Source of the DNA: Collybiopsis luxurians FD-317 M1
Taxonomy: Eukaryota; Basidiomycota; Agaricomycetes; Agaricales; Omphalotaceae
Assembly: GCA_000827265.1 (NCBI GenBank)
Contig: KN834802.1
Coordinates: 119,270-183,269, forward strand
Length of the DNA stretch: 64,000 nt
Direction: 5' to 3'
The notes under the pieces were generated by a model. The model was given only the letters and a program-made list of their open reading frames with translations, had not been told where the DNA came from and ran no database searches. Made by a program: the position numbers and the translations under genes. Position 1 is the stretch's first letter; the number at the start of each line of letters is the position of its first letter. Below are positions 33,704-46,488 of the stretch, in pieces.

Positions 33704-34747
33704 TAGATCCTGGGGAGTGTATGCAGCAGCGTAGACCACACGAGGCAAGGTGGTGGATTGACGAAAAGACGAAAAGCTGTTCAGCATGTGACAGATATTG
33801 TATTTATTACAACACATACAATACAGGATTCGCTGGACAGGCGACGGCTGTGTTCAAGATTGAAGGGAGCAGGTGACTCGGTGTGGGATTTGATCATAGG
33901 AATATATATATCTTCGTGTACAGGATGAAAATGTACTTATTACTAATCGTTCTTTCGGCCTCAGATGAAATGAACGAATTGACGGAATGAGAGGAACTAC
34001 TTAGGCTCGAATGAAGACGCCTCAATGAGCATCAAAAGATCAAAGAGGAATTATAAAATGAGGTCCTGGTCAGAAATTCCGTGGAAGACAGTGATTCGAT
34101 GCACTGCAAGGAGGTGTTGACCAAAATAGTATCCACAGCTTATTAGCTTATTGACGTTCATAGCTGTGATATATCAAGACAGGATTGATATGTTCACCGA
34201 CGGCTTTGAATAGCCGAACTTCGGCCTAGCGACGTTAAGCACCCGGGAATGAAATCTAACCTTTTCCCACCCTTTCCCCTTCCTTCCTCCGCGTCGTGTA
34301 CGGTGACGAGCCGACCTAGATTCCTCTCCGCTCCGTATGACGCTGTTTCACAGCCGTTAAGTGGGCTCAAAAACAGACAAGAAGCCTATTATATTTCCAT
34401 ATACAGTAATTTTTCAACTCGGTTTCCTCGACGCTCTCTCGCTATTTCTTCGCTCTCTTCTGCAATACTTGGCTTCAAGTTTTTTTGGATTACATCCCTC
34501 AAGTTGCGACTCTCAGCACTCTTTCTCTCTTCTTTCATTTGGTGACCGTCAACGAATAGGAACAGGGAAACAAAAGTGTCGTTTGTCGTTACGAGTTGCA
34601 GGGGCTGATTAATACACTCAAGTGAGCCTTCGTTCTATTATCAGATAACTAGATACTGATATCCCAACTCCCTCGCGTATCGTGGCTATCTTTAGACTCT
34701 CGACACTCCAATCGATTTAAAAATAATATTTTGATGCCTCCCAAACC
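33704..34747. promoter_or_regulatory. Shared S4/T4 divergent intergenic region with leader intron
   Basis: The conserved T leader block is at 34200-34560 (ACTTCGGCCTAGCGAC, CTAACCTTTTCCCACC, GTGTACGGTGACG, TTTCCTCGACGCTCTCTCG). The leader intron is at 34622-34695. The first ~300 bases next to S4 are shared with S3 and S6. Confidence 0.6.
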
Positions 34748-35602
34748 ATGTCGGGAATAGGTGCATATCCGTTTTTCTTTCTTTACTGGTTCATGTCTCC
34801 GTTTCTGACTACAGCTCTATCCACGTTAGAAGGTTTATCAAGTGATTTGGAACCAAGTACCAACACTACGCCGGCAGTTGTCAGCGACTCTACAAGTACA
34901 ACTCCTGTGTCCACCACGTCCACCACTCCCTCAACATCTCTAACTTCGTCCTCTCCCTCTTCCCCCAACGCCGCTACCTCTCCTGCCGCCTCGTCTTCCT
35001 CTCCCGCTTCTACCACATCGAAATCCAATATCACCCCAATCGGCAGCTCGAGTTTATCAGGCTCGTCTGCTTCCAGTTCCACGGGTTCGAGTTCGGGCAG
35101 TAGGGCTCTAGTGCAGCGAGAGTCTCATCAACGTTGAATAGCACCCTCACCGCACCCCTCACCACCTCCGTCCAAGCTACGATCATGACGACGAACGCCG
35201 ACGGCGAAAGCGTCACCACCGTCATCACCACTATATCCGTCCAATCAGCTGGGTCCGTCGTCACCTCCGCCGCTTCCTCCAACAAAAACGTCAATTGATC
35301 AGGGTCACGTTTGAAATCGAATGTCAGCAAGATTGTCGGAGGCGTAGCGGGGTTGGCCATTGTTCTCGTCGTTTTGTTTTTCGTGCGGAAGAGACAGAAA
35401 AGGAGGAGGGAACTCGAGGAGGCGTTTGATAGGAATTTCGAGGTGGGGGAGGTGTGGGTGCAGGTTTGGGTGGGGGGAAGTTGCCGGATATTCCTATGGG
35501 TGAGCAAGCGAGTTTGGATATGAAAAGGGGGTACGGACATGGACATGGACATGGATATGGACGCGGACCGTAGATGCAGCAGCTCGTACATTTAAATGCG
35601 AC
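34748..35602 (+). pseudogene. T4: T-family pseudogene with several lesions
   Basis: It opens with an apparent signal peptide (AYPFFFLYWFMSPFLTTALS) and a Ser/Thr-rich region. A frameshift near 35100 moves the frame. The continuation (STLNSTLTAPLTTSVQ...) meets TGA at ~35296-35298. A deletion after EEAFDRNF removes the rest of the FDPDR motif and ~70 tail residues, joining directly to the PDIP tail block, which is also frameshifted. The transmembrane helix is shortened by the loss of a Gly-rich unit (IVGGVAGLAIVLVVLFF). The original tail continues to ~35891. Only this copy retains an ATG in front of the signal-peptide-like segment. Confidence 0.8.
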
Positions 35603-35860
35603 GTCGACAATTAATTTACTGCATGAGGAGGGGATGGACGATGAGCTTGAGCTCGAGTGGGCGCTGGAGCCTGCGAATCCGTGTCTCAGTCGATTCCATT
35701 TGATTCGTCATAGCCTCGACTCCTTATCTCTTTATCGCCTCGCCCAGACTTGTACAAATGTGAATAGTGAGAGAGATAGAGTTGAATTAAATATATTGAT
35801 TGCTCAACCCTTCCGAATTTCTGTTTACTTGGTAGTATTTCCAAATTTCATCAGCAAGCT

Positions 35861-36181
35861 ATGTGGATGCGAAGTTGGTTGGATGAAGTAGAACTCGGGC
35901 TTGAGGATAATCCACTTGACTTGCTTTGCAATAGCATCGGTGCTGTGAGTATTTCTGAAACAAATAAGGCTCACAATTTGTCCAAGCATATTCAATTTCA
36001 CTCCGTTTGTAATTGTGTAGCTGACGGTAGCGTCGCTGTTCACTGTATCCCCTCTTCTCAAAACCTTACCAATAATATCATGACGAAATCTCTCCCGAAG
36101 GACAAACATCGTCTCATCGTCTCTGCATTGGGACTTGACTGGTGGTATCAGGACACCAGGAGGAGTGCTGAGTCTAGTTAA
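35861..36181 (+). pseudogene. Ty1/copia retrotransposon RNase H relic
   Basis: 106 codons carry the end of a copia polyprotein: LLCNSIGAVSISETNKAHNL, KHIQFHSVCNCVADG, HCIPSSQNLTNNIMTKSLP and DKHRLIVSALGL. These correspond to the DN..A, KHID..YH and ADIFTK.L blocks of copia RNase H. No upstream integrase or reverse transcriptase is present. Sequence to about 36420 may include an LTR fragment, which I could not delimit. Confidence 0.75.
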
Positions 36182-36905
36182 TATGTGCATATTGGTGTCC
36201 TTCAGCATGAGTGCCCCGTGACTGCGTCTGGAGTCTGTGCTTGTGGATTATAGGGTATATGCATTATGCTTCCACTTTGATTCTGCGAGTATCTTTCTGT
36301 AGCTCATTTCACAGTTTGTCTCATCATTCTTATTCCTATTCATTCTGCCACGCACATATATTTGACCCGGTAGTTTTGACCTTGTCCCTGGGAACCTTTC
36401 TCTTGTTCTGAAGGTACGTGTCTTGTTTATTCACTTCTACTTTCCTTATTTATGTCTACTTACAGTCGCCGCATACTTACTTTGGACATTAACGTATGGT
36501 GTAGCCGACGACGCTGGGCTAAATATTAGACGGCGACTACCAACATATGTACACTGCTTCCGCAAGCTAATTCTTCCAACATGGGAATTAATTACTTCCA
36601 AGCCTTCATATAAGGAGTGCAGCCGTGGACGTTGAAACAAAAATAGATCCGTGAGCCAGGGCGGAGGGAAGCTGAAATTTGCGGACTGACCGTAAACCTT
36701 GTTGTTTTCCTCCATGAATCGGAAAGGATCCCGGTGTGTATCGCAGGTGGCCTCAATTTTAGGAAGATATTGTGGCTTACTCAACATGCCAGGACCACCT
36801 GTAAGGTTGGAGCAACTCAAGCCAATAGAAAAACTAGAACAGGTTAATCGAGAATTAGCAGAAAATCTTCAAAAGGTGGAGGCCATGAAGGTGTCCCGAA
36901 AATTC
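36182..36905. other. Unassigned, possible LTR remains
   Basis: No gene recognised. A 41-codon stretch rich in Glu/Lys (PIEKLEQVNRELAEN, 36787-36908) looks like the end of a coiled coil but has no supported upstream exon. It is cut by the TIR of the next element. Confidence 0.4.
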
Positions 36906-37275
36906 TAGTGTTGCCGTTGGTTCGCTATGGTCCGCTCCAGCTCGCTAAAAATAGCGCCGCAACAAAATTCACTCCGGAGCTAACCGGAACCATTTTGAGA
37001 TTTCGGTTCTAGCTCCGAGCGGCTAAGGAACGGCTTCGTTGCCTGGCAACAAATCAGGCTCATGGCGCAGTGTGGAAGTGCTACCTGCACAGCAGGTAGC
37101 CATTCATTATTACTTACACCCTTCTCTTCTTACTTTAAATATTCCTACCTAGATGACTGCTCTTTATTTTCTTCTCCTTTTCACTGTTTCATACTGCTCT
37201 CCCTCATTTAATATAATTATTACTCCATATGGTTTTCTCAGACATTTGGACATTACATACCTTCGGACCGATATA

Positions 37276-38214
37276 CTATGGTTGTTAGGGAAAATGAAAT
37301 TTTGACGAAAATGCTAATAACTTTTCAAGGTGTAGAATATTATAATTCTGAGTAGATAGTTCAATTACTAGTACTTCAACACTGTTGATTTGAATTTCTG
37401 AGATTTTTCTTGATTTTACTGACTTCGTCGGGCAGAGACTGAGGGGGATTAAGGATAATGCACTCATTTGTCACAGTGTTGTCACGGAGACGGCGCAAGT
37501 CGGCACTGCGGCAAAATGGCAGATTCAGGTCCAAGTGCATTCTGCAGCTGCGAGCTCATTCAATGAGTTTAGAAACAGAGAATTTGAGAGAGCATTCAGT
37601 CCATTGAACAAATGTACAGAAACAACTATGGTATATTAAAACTTTTGTTCATTATAGTGTATCACTGGGAGTATCACTACGCTTGCTTCAGTGGCATCGT
37701 CGATCTTGCGAGACTTTACAGGCTTCGTTTGGAGTGATTTAGGCAAGGTCATGGTCATAGGTTGCGTCAATGTTTACTGCAGTATAAACTTCAGTAGCGA
37801 GTGCACTTGCCTTGCATGCTGAGGCTATGGCACTCCCTTCCCACAGCTCGACTTCCCTTTTGCTTCTTTTTACTCCTCATTCTTTCAATATTGCACATAC
37901 TCTTTTGAAATTTTGGATTTATACTATGCTAAATGTACTCTTGAGCCTCACCTATTTTTGCATACATATCCCATTCACTGTTGTAATGTTCCTGGCAGTT
38001 TGATTGAGTATTCGGTTGAGGACAACCATTATTTCCTCAATAATTCTGTTTTCTCTTGCAAGATGCTCAATGTAAGTAGATAGAAGTATGGATTAGGACC
38101 TAAATATGCTACAAAAAAATTGTCGTAGCCATCTAACAACTGGAAGGCCTTCATTTTGGCAAATTTTCGAAGATTTCACTATCCCTAACCCTTCATTTTT
38201 CCTAACAACCATAG
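37276..38214. mobile_element. Nested MITE with TA target site
   Basis: CTATGGTTGTTAGG at 37276 is repeated inverted at 38214, extending to 23 bases with one mismatch. TA dinucleotides flank both ends (37274-37275 and 38215-38216). The element is 939 bp with no transposase motif. TIR plus TA duplication suggests a Tc1/mariner-type non-autonomous element. It sits in the non-coding left part of the hAT transposon. Confidence 0.8.
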
Positions 38215-39263
38215 TATTAAATTTCCCACTGCAATCCTTTTTTTCCCTCTATGGTATTTCCCCTTGAAACGCAACACCATTCTCCTGAAGGCTTTTTCTA
38301 TCTTTTTCCATCTCACCTCAACACTTCAGCCTTCTCTGAGAAAGTGAAAGTACAAAGGTCGGATAGCTTTGGTCAGGATGGAGTTTGATTGTTGCGAGGG
38401 TGTTGGAAATATGGTGGATAGGCTTCTTGACAACACAGCAGGCTCTGATATTGGTAAAGGTGAGCTTGACCTCTCCTGGAACACATCTGTATTAAGATGT
38501 GGAGTCTGGCAAACTCGGTATCACCACACTGAAGGCGGCAGTGTGCGCAATTCAATTTACTCTTCTCATGTATTTCCTTCATTGTGTTGGGTGAGCTGGT
38601 ATTGGTGTCGGGTGCATGTTTACTCCTTCTAGTTTCTAATTGATGTGTGTCAATGGGTGTCCATCTGTGCAAGAGGATGCATTGAAGCTGCAAATTCATT
38701 TTCTTAAAGTAGAATTTATCATTCAAAATTCCATTCTTTCCCCCCTGTAATTCTCATCTTTGTGTGACCCGTAAACCTGTGTGCTCTCAGTGGATTGTTG
38801 AAAGAGATGGTCGCCGTGTTAAGTGTTCTATTATTCATCTTCTATTATAGTGTTGTGCTACTGGAAAGATACTTGATTGAGGAGTTATACATGGTGTTTG
38901 CATTGAGTGAATGGCAATACTTGAATGTCATTGATCTATAAGCCAGTGTGAACAACTGCTTACTTGTAAATGTTGCAATATTGCTTACCTGCTTACCCCA
39001 ATAACATCCTTTTGCCTTGCTTGCCCTAGCATATTTGTCTGTACACATATTTTGGAGTGTTCTACCTAATGCATCCAGGGACTCTGTCTAGATGCCCATT
39101 TTTGGTTATAGTGTAGGTCTTCTCCTCATGCTGATTAGATCGATGTTTTTGCTTCAATGATGATGTCACATTCCTATATACTATCAATCGGCCACTTTTG
39201 CAGGTCAAAACTAAAGCCAATTCTGTCCATGTACAATTATAAGTTACACTATGTGAGATACTA

Positions 39264-42200
39264 TCAAGCATTTGTTCCTGAATAATTTGTTCCAGTAGCT
39301 AACAATCGGCGGAAGGCATGGAGATCTTCTGGAACAGTCTGCATATACTTTATCCTGTCCTCTATCTCTGCAATTTCATCACTCCTTCCTGTCCCTTCAG
39401 TAAAATCTAGTCCATGCCGGTATCCATATTTAAGCATCTGCAGAGCCTCCATAAGCTCAGCTTTCATTTGATTGCGCCGTTTGGTCTTGGTTTCAGCACC
39501 AGAAGAGAATGATCTCTCACAGGGAACTGCAGTACCCTGAATAGGTAGAATGTCAAGGGCAAGTCGGAAGATAGTAGGGAAGTCCTGCTGATGCTCCTTT
39601 AAAATGTTGATATCTGTTAATTAACTCAAAAACATGCAGGACCATGCCTACCTGCCAAAAAGCAACAAGGTTGGTTTTTAGTCTTCCGGTGTAGCTGAAC
39701 CATCGATCAATTTCACTATCCAAGTCTTGATTTTCAAGTTCCTCATTGTCATTGGTGGTCAAGCCAAGAGCCCTGTCTGCCCATGCATCTGAGTCAGAAA
39801 GTAGTTCAAGGTGAGATGGGTTTGTCGCAGCCAATGACTCAGATTCTTGAGGATTGTAGTAGTTTAGTAGCTAAATCAAGAATATAAGTAAATAGAATGA
39901 TTTTCAACTAAGTCAATCATGCCTCATTTCTGAACACATATTGAGCTCTCTCTAGATCATAAGGCCGGTTCTTTTGAATCCAGCTTAGCTTTAGTGAAGG
40001 ATGAATAGTTAGAAAAGCAGTATTGAATCATAAGAACAGCAGTGCCTCACTGTTCAAATGGATTAAACTTACCCATAGCTAAAGTGTATGCTGGAACCAG
40101 CATCATTCGATTCTGGTAATTACGAAGTTTGGTAATTGCACTGTCCAGGAGAGATGAGATTTCAGCATGCGCTCTCTGCAACTTCTCCCACTCAAGAATA
40201 ATCAAATTGAAAAATGGGATAGCATAGCATAATGTAGGTGTCTTTTCAGAAGATAATTTTTGTTGAAAAGCATGAGGAACCTGATTAAGATGTAAAAAAA
40301 GTTATGAAGAAACATCAGATCTGTGAGATGTAACATACCTGCAAAATCTTGCAATACAACTGCAGACTTCTCCAGTTAGCGGGCCGAAGATGATAGTTTT
40401 TCAAGTCTGGTGAGCGTGCAATAAATTCAGTAATTGCCTAGATTGAAGCAGTCAGAAGTATATTGTCATAGTAAGCAAGGAAATCAGTACCTCACGAAGA
40501 TAAACTGCCCTCTCAATCATCAATAGTGTTGATGACCAGCGAGTACGAACATCCCGCAATAACTGCAAGTCAGAGAGATTCTTAAATGATCTTAGAATAT
40601 CTTGGAACATCTCCCGTCGTTGAGGAGAAGCCCTGAGCTATTATACAATGTCTCAGTCTCAAGGCCAAAAAAACAAAAAAAGCAGTTCTTACACGGTTTA
40701 CAACAACACGGACCATTGATATTAGATCCTTCCTATCTACATCTGAGTCGGAGTCATCTTCATTATCCACATGAACCTCTGGGATGTAATCTTCAGCATT
40801 TTCTTCAGCATACTTGAGGTTGGTGACAGCATCTACAATTTCTTCACATGCACGATGAATAACATGAGGAAAGCAACTACAACACACTGTCAGAAATAAC
40901 ATTTATAATCAGTGAAATTCTACCGGATCCGCCTCTCCGATGCTTTCCACTGAAGCTCATCTCCAAGGTCCCTTCTATACAAGGTCTGCTCCACTCCTTG
41001 TGTGAAGGTATCATTATTACTTGCATTATCCACGGAAATGTAGCCGAGCTACCAGTCAAATTTAGGAAGAACATTGAAAAAGTTGTAAGCTCAAACATAG
41101 GAAAAATACTTACAAGATGGTCAATTCTTAATTGGTCAGTAATGTACATGAATCCAATAGCAATATGTTCACTAGTGTGCCGTCCTGGTAGATGATGAAA
41201 ACCAATTAATTCAGACCGAAGGGTGAGCATGAATTGTTTTCCTGTGGGCGTTTGCTGCTCCTTTGTCTCGATCCAATGGGCTGTGACAGCGATAAAAGGT
41301 ATCATAGTAGAATCTGTCCAGAGATCAGAGGTGAATGATATGCTTCCAATTGAGGCCTGATCATTACATTGAAATTGAGTCAATGAATTTTTTTGCCCAT
41401 TCCAAAAATACATACCCTCATTTCAGTACTTAGCTTGGTCAGATAATCATTCCACAACTCCATTATGCGATCACGGATCTTCGTACGATGAGGGATATCA
41501 GTGTCCTTTAACTCAGGTCGAAGCATTAGAAAAAGGCTACGGAGACGAGGACTCTCAATAATATTAATTGACTGGGGTCATATGTGAATAAAAAATTGAC
41601 TAAGAAAATGTTTGCATTTAGGAGAAACATACCAAGTCATCAGCTGTAATCAGCTCACAGATGCTGTCAATAAAGCCACTTGGGCTGAAGGCCTTGCGAA
41701 AGACACCCTCATCGAGTATTCCATCTCGTTCCCTTCTTCGATCATTTACTGCTATCAATCCATCTTCAGTTGTAATATTAATACCTTCCCTGTCACAGGC
41801 ATCAACCCAGTCAGCAGCATGGCATTGGATGAAGTGTTTCCGGATAGAGGAAGTTGAAGTCTTAGCCGCAAATGCTGTAGTTTCATTATTTGACCTTGAA
41901 ATAACATATGTAAGAAGGTAAGGTTTAATATTATTGAATAATTGACTTACAAGCAGAACAAACAGAGCTGCGTGTTAGAACCTTTTTGCTTCTCCGGATC
42001 CTGCTTACAAAACCTCCAAACATCGTATGCCTTGCCATGCTTTTTCTTCTGCTTTTGGGCTGACCTATGCTGGCTTCTTGGAGTAGTGGGATGCATTTGT
42101 GCATGAGGGGTGGATTGATTCGGAGTTTGAGGGTGAGAAGGTGTAGATAGTCGAGGTACGATGCTTGTTTGAGCTCTCAGTGTAGGTGAAGGTGAAGAAA

Positions 42201-42746
42201 GACTCTCATCGGAACCTGGAAAATGGAAGACTTCACCTTCCGGCGATGGTGGAGGCTGATGCATGCGTCGACGTGATAGCGGGGTAGACTCCTGAGCTGA
42301 GCTGTCTAGCGCTTCATCAATATGAATATTGTGAAGAGTACGGAGAGGAGTAATGGGTGCTGGTGCTACATATATGCCTCAGGATGCACATGGAGAAATA
42401 GATGAAAAGAGCGCACCTGCGGACAGCATTGCTGAGTGATTTCCAGCAGGAGAATTTGCTTGTACAGAAGCTACAGCGGCAGTTTCATCTACACTACTTT
42501 GGCCTTCCACTTGAAGCTGCTCCCGACCTCGGCCTCGGCCTCGACCTCGCCCCCTACCTCTCCCACGTTGGCCTTGAACAGCTGGAGTAGGCGAGGGAGG
42601 TAAGTTAGCTACTAATGATGAAATGTAAAAATAAACTCTCGATCAGTGTAGTCACATTTAGTTGTTCCAAAACATTTACCATCCTCGTCTGCAAATCGGA
42701 CTTGAAGCTGAGAAGCAGTTTGTCGAGACGTTCTGCGTGGTGGCAT
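39264..42746 (-). CDS. hAT transposase with BED zinc finger, apparently complete
   Basis: The start is MPPRRTSRQTASQ at 42746. An RGRGRGRGR tract lies near 42530. A BED-type zinc finger spans two exons (LCLFC ~41960, then SIRKHFIQCH). Catalytic-core blocks follow: SISFTSDLWTDSTMIPFIAV (~41340), YISVDNASNNDTF (~41030), IRCFPHVIHRACEE (~40870), LLRDVRTRWSSTLLMIERAV (~40530) and YQNRMMLVPAYTLAMG (~40110). The C-terminal dimerisation block FRLALDILPIQGTAVPCERS continues to RRNQMKAELMEALQMLKYGY (~39570-39420). The stop is at 39264. About ten introns are needed and I saw no forced frame break. This fits fungal hAT proteins that cut and paste DNA as dimers. It may be active or recently active. Confidence 0.75.
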
Positions 42747-43410
42747 GGAAAAAGACAAGTGACAGGAGGAAAGACAGATTACCTCTTCGAATAGATATAT
42801 GTATCTCCAGATTCCAAGCCTAGCCAAAAGCTTCATTGCTAGGTAGTACGAATATAGATGCAGCTGATCATGGCAGTGATTACTCCGAGCTGAACATTAG
42901 TAGATAACGCTGATCATTGCTGCGATTCTTTCGGAGTTTGCTATTAGTGGTTAATGCTGATCATTGCAGTGTTACCTCGAGCGAAGTATGACTTTTCAGG
43001 AATGGCCAAAATATGTAGACTTCGGGATGTAATACCGACATTGCTGAACTTATTAAGAACAGTCTATTATCCATTGCCGTGATGTCTTAAAGCCTGGGTG
43101 CAACATCGAGGGTGCTCATTCATCATTTACATTTGAATGCTGGTCCAGAGGTTTGTTTACACCTTTACAGCGATAGTTTGCACTAATGAATCACAGTAAT
43201 TTTTGGAGACATGTATTGAGATTATTCATCAGAATCGCCACTGTCGCCATTGATCAAAATTAACAGCTCACAACGGTTCTAGTAATCATGAACCGTTCCG
43301 GAATGAGCCGAGTCAGCTGAGCGGCGAGTCATTTTTAGTACATGACTCAGTTGATGTTCCGTTGCGGTTCAACTCCGAGTGACTCCGAGCAGAGTCATCG
43401 GCAACACTAA

Positions 43411-44970
43411 GACTCAGAAGCTAAACAACCTCAACAATCTTGGAAGCAAACTTATTGGGGAGGGGAGGGGGAGGGGTTTTCTGGACTTACTGAATCTTGA
43501 ACTTCCAGCTGTGTAATTTTTAGCTGATCCAAGATGTAAGGCAATTGAGCAATCAACTAAAGGTAGCTTCATCACTTGTAGAAATATAGAATTGATAGGT
43601 GGAAGGGCCTCCGAAGCTGCCTTCAACAAATTTATATGAAACCCTGAACCAAAGTCATTGAGAATTGCCCACAAGAAAGTTACTCAAGGAGGACTAAGTA
43701 TTACCTGTGCCACCTATCTCTAGTTCCAAAAAACTGAGGGAAGCCTTTCCATGAATCATCAGTTGTGAACCAAGAGTCCAATTCAGTATCCTCTTTGAAA
43801 GGATAGGAAGGTAGCCAACCATTTTCTTGGTGTTCCAATGTAACTTTGAACCTAGATGACAGGTTCTATAGGGCTAAACAGTAAACTTTTCGACAGCCTC
43901 ACTGGACAGCTTTAAAAATTTGTCAACATTTTCTTCAATGGCATATTGACAATATTGTTTGCCTCTGAGGACTCATGGAATTGAATTAAGGAAGGAATGG
44001 AATTTGGCAAGGTATCAAGGGTCATCCAGGTAATTTGATGACCTAAAAACTGGCCTATAAAAGAAACCATTTTGATAAATATAAGATGGAGGTCCCCAAC
44101 AGAAAGTGCCACATAAGGGGCCAATCCAAATCTCCTCTGAGTCCAGAGAGAGAGAGTTCAGATCTCTGTTGAGGTTTTCTTGGGTATACTTCTGCTTTGC
44201 TATCATCATTGCATCAACATCCACATCCTCATTTGTGTCACCCCCTGGGAAAGGTTTTGGTAATTGTACACTCACAATCGCCAGAGTAAATAGCTTTGGA
44301 CTATATCTGCAGACTTTATTACTACAAGATCGAAGGGTACCGATTCTGTAGCTCACCCAAATTCCAAGGTTCATCAGTACCTCGATGTGGCATTTCACTT
44401 AAAAAAAGTACTTGCCTCAGTAAGATATGAATTTTCTAATGCCAGGATGAGATATCGAAGATAGAGGCCTCACCAGACATGGAGAAAACTTTCCAAGTCA
44501 TTGTCCATCTCTAAGAAAGATGGGCACCGTCCTCCTCATATGTAATTGCCATAAATTTCTTCTGTCGCTTCTTTGACGCAAGCCTTACAATTTCAATCCT
44601 GACCGATGAATTTGTCGCCCCGGGTTCCCGACAAGCAGTAATACGATTTGTCTTAGATGTTAAAGGTTGGTTGAGAGAATCTAGGCGTGAAGATATCCAC
44701 TGCAGTACGATGATATTACCCCGACGAACTTCCTTAAACTGTACATGATTTGTTGCAGTCCTCAGCTAGCGAAAACAGTAACTGCACACGCACATCATCG
44801 ATGTACGAACGCTTGGCACGACGTTTTTTTCTGCGGAGATTCTCGTCTATCCCGTCTTTATAGCCATGACGAGATTTGTGATACCCTTAGACTTGGATGA
44901 TGGTTTGATTACCGTAAATGACGTTGAAATTGGAGGGGGATATAGTAAACTTTCGAGCCTGATGAAACAT
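43411..44970 (-). pseudogene. S5: S-family copy truncated by hAT, nonsense near the start
   Basis: The start MFHQARKFTISPSNF is at 44970. After GNQTIIQV there is the same in-frame TAA as in S2, so the stop predates the block duplication. The central exon (IGPLCGTFCWGPPSYIYQNG, ~44130) is readable but shifts frame at ~43955 (LPNSIPSLIQFHESS joins from another frame). The last readable block is YKFVEGSFG..., ILDQLKI near 43540. The 3' exons are missing because the hAT element at 36906-43409 abuts. It belongs to copy 2 of the duplicated block. Confidence 0.75.
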
Positions 44971-46488
44971 TGGCTGCAGGTCAGAGGTATTTTCGCAACC
45001 GCTTAAACTGCTCGCGGCGAGATGGTGGCTCAAATGAAAGACAAAAGCTGTTCAGCATGTGACAGCCATTATAATGATTATCTAACACATGTAAAATTAG
45101 CCAGACTATGCGACGGCAGAGTTCAAGGTTTGAGGGAGGAGGACGGTAAGATAGGCCAGAGGTGCCTGGTAGGCGCAAAGCCGAAGATGCCGATAAAGCT
45201 GTATACGATGTGACTACAACTAGATAGCATGTGACAACATGAAGGCAGGCATGGTTTGGACCCTACTCCAACGGGACTCGAGAATATCACGGTGCGCGTA
45301 CGCTTTTGGGCGTTGCGATATGCCACTACAAGTACATTTCACAAAAGTGGGGGTGTGGTTGTTTAAATCCGCAACGTATACTGCACTCGAGGCACCGGCT
45401 TACATGTTTAGGCGAGCAGCACCGCTTCGGAGAGCTATAGATTCATTGAATATGTGGAATGCTATCTTTCACGCTGTGAGAGAAGACGCAGACAATGATT
45501 CTTAGGTTGAGTTTTTCCGAGTCATCTCGTGCACGTTGTGAGTATGTTTGTTCTTTTAGGCAAGCGATCGGTCCCTCACCTCGTGAACTAAACGAATCCC
45601 AGAGTTTGAAAGACTGGGCGTGAGCATTGGTTTCGACGTGACACCAGTGGCAGACGCTATCAATCTTTCAGACATCTAGTGAGATATCGTATAACAAAAA
45701 TGATTTGATGCCCAGCAACGACCTGTTGACTATCTACATCAATGTAGATCATTAGTTGTCAGCGAGAAGGAATGATCTCGAGTCGTACGGGGTCGTGTTC
45801 GACGGCCTAGAATAGCTGGACTTCGGCCCGGCGACCGGAGCGCCCGAGGATCAAGACCGAGTGAAGTTCAACCTTTTTCCTTCTTCTCTTCCATGTCGTG
45901 TACGGAGACGACAGAGCGTTTTTGATGCAGGGCAATGACGAGCGGGCCCAGGAGCTTTTCTGTTCTATACAATGCTGTATCATAGCGGATAATTGCATTT
46001 CAAGCACCAACAAAACACAAAAGCATGTTATATGATTCGGTTTTCTCGACATTCTCTCCATCTTTTTCGGTTCATTCTGCAAAATATAGCTTCGACTTCT
46101 CTAATGTGTTCTTTCAGCTCCCTCCTTCTTCCATTCTATTTAGTGTCCTTTTGTTCTTTGCACCATCTACGAAAACGAATAGCCAAGGGAAGCAAAAAGA
46201 ATTGCCCGTCATTACGTGTGGCAAGGATTACTTGACGGACTAAGGTGAGCTCGTCCTGTGCAACTTTCTCTGATACAATTTCTAGTGCCCAGCCGACATC
46301 ACTTGGGATCTTTCAACCGAGTTTGATATTTCAATTAAGTACTGATCATCCAACTGCCATTTCTTCGCGTTTCGCTTTTATGTTTAGATTCTCATCACAT
46401 CACCGAGATCTTTTGACGCTCCAAACAGACAACGTCTGGAATTGGTGCGGATCCACCTTATCCTTTTACCGTCTCTTCGTCGATATCC
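44971..46488. promoter_or_regulatory. Shared S5/T5 divergent intergenic region with leader intron
   Basis: Nearly identical to 18423-19903. Leader intron at 46245-46387. The block with CTTCGGCCCGGCGACC and GTGTACGGAGACG is at ~45820-45915. Short ORFs here are duplicates of those in copy 1. Confidence 0.6.

Larger units (their letters stand above)
36906..43409. mobile_element. hAT transposon, about 6.5 kb
   Basis: TAGTGTTGCCG at 36906-36916 is matched by CGGCAACACTA at 43399-43409. Both ends have subterminal CCGGAAC / GAACCGTT-type motifs, as expected of hAT. A hAT transposase gene lies inside on the minus strand. The 8-bp flanks (GAAAATTC and AGACTCAG) do not match, so a clean target duplication is absent. 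The right end truncates S5. Confidence 0.7.

Noticed and set aside
36787..36908. Coiled-coil protein end
   Set aside because: Only about 40 codons, no upstream exon, cut by a transposon end; too little to call a gene.
38369..38726. ORFs of 87 and 117 codons inside the hAT element
   Set aside because: No similarity to transposase or accessory proteins; both strands open by chance in AT-rich sequence.
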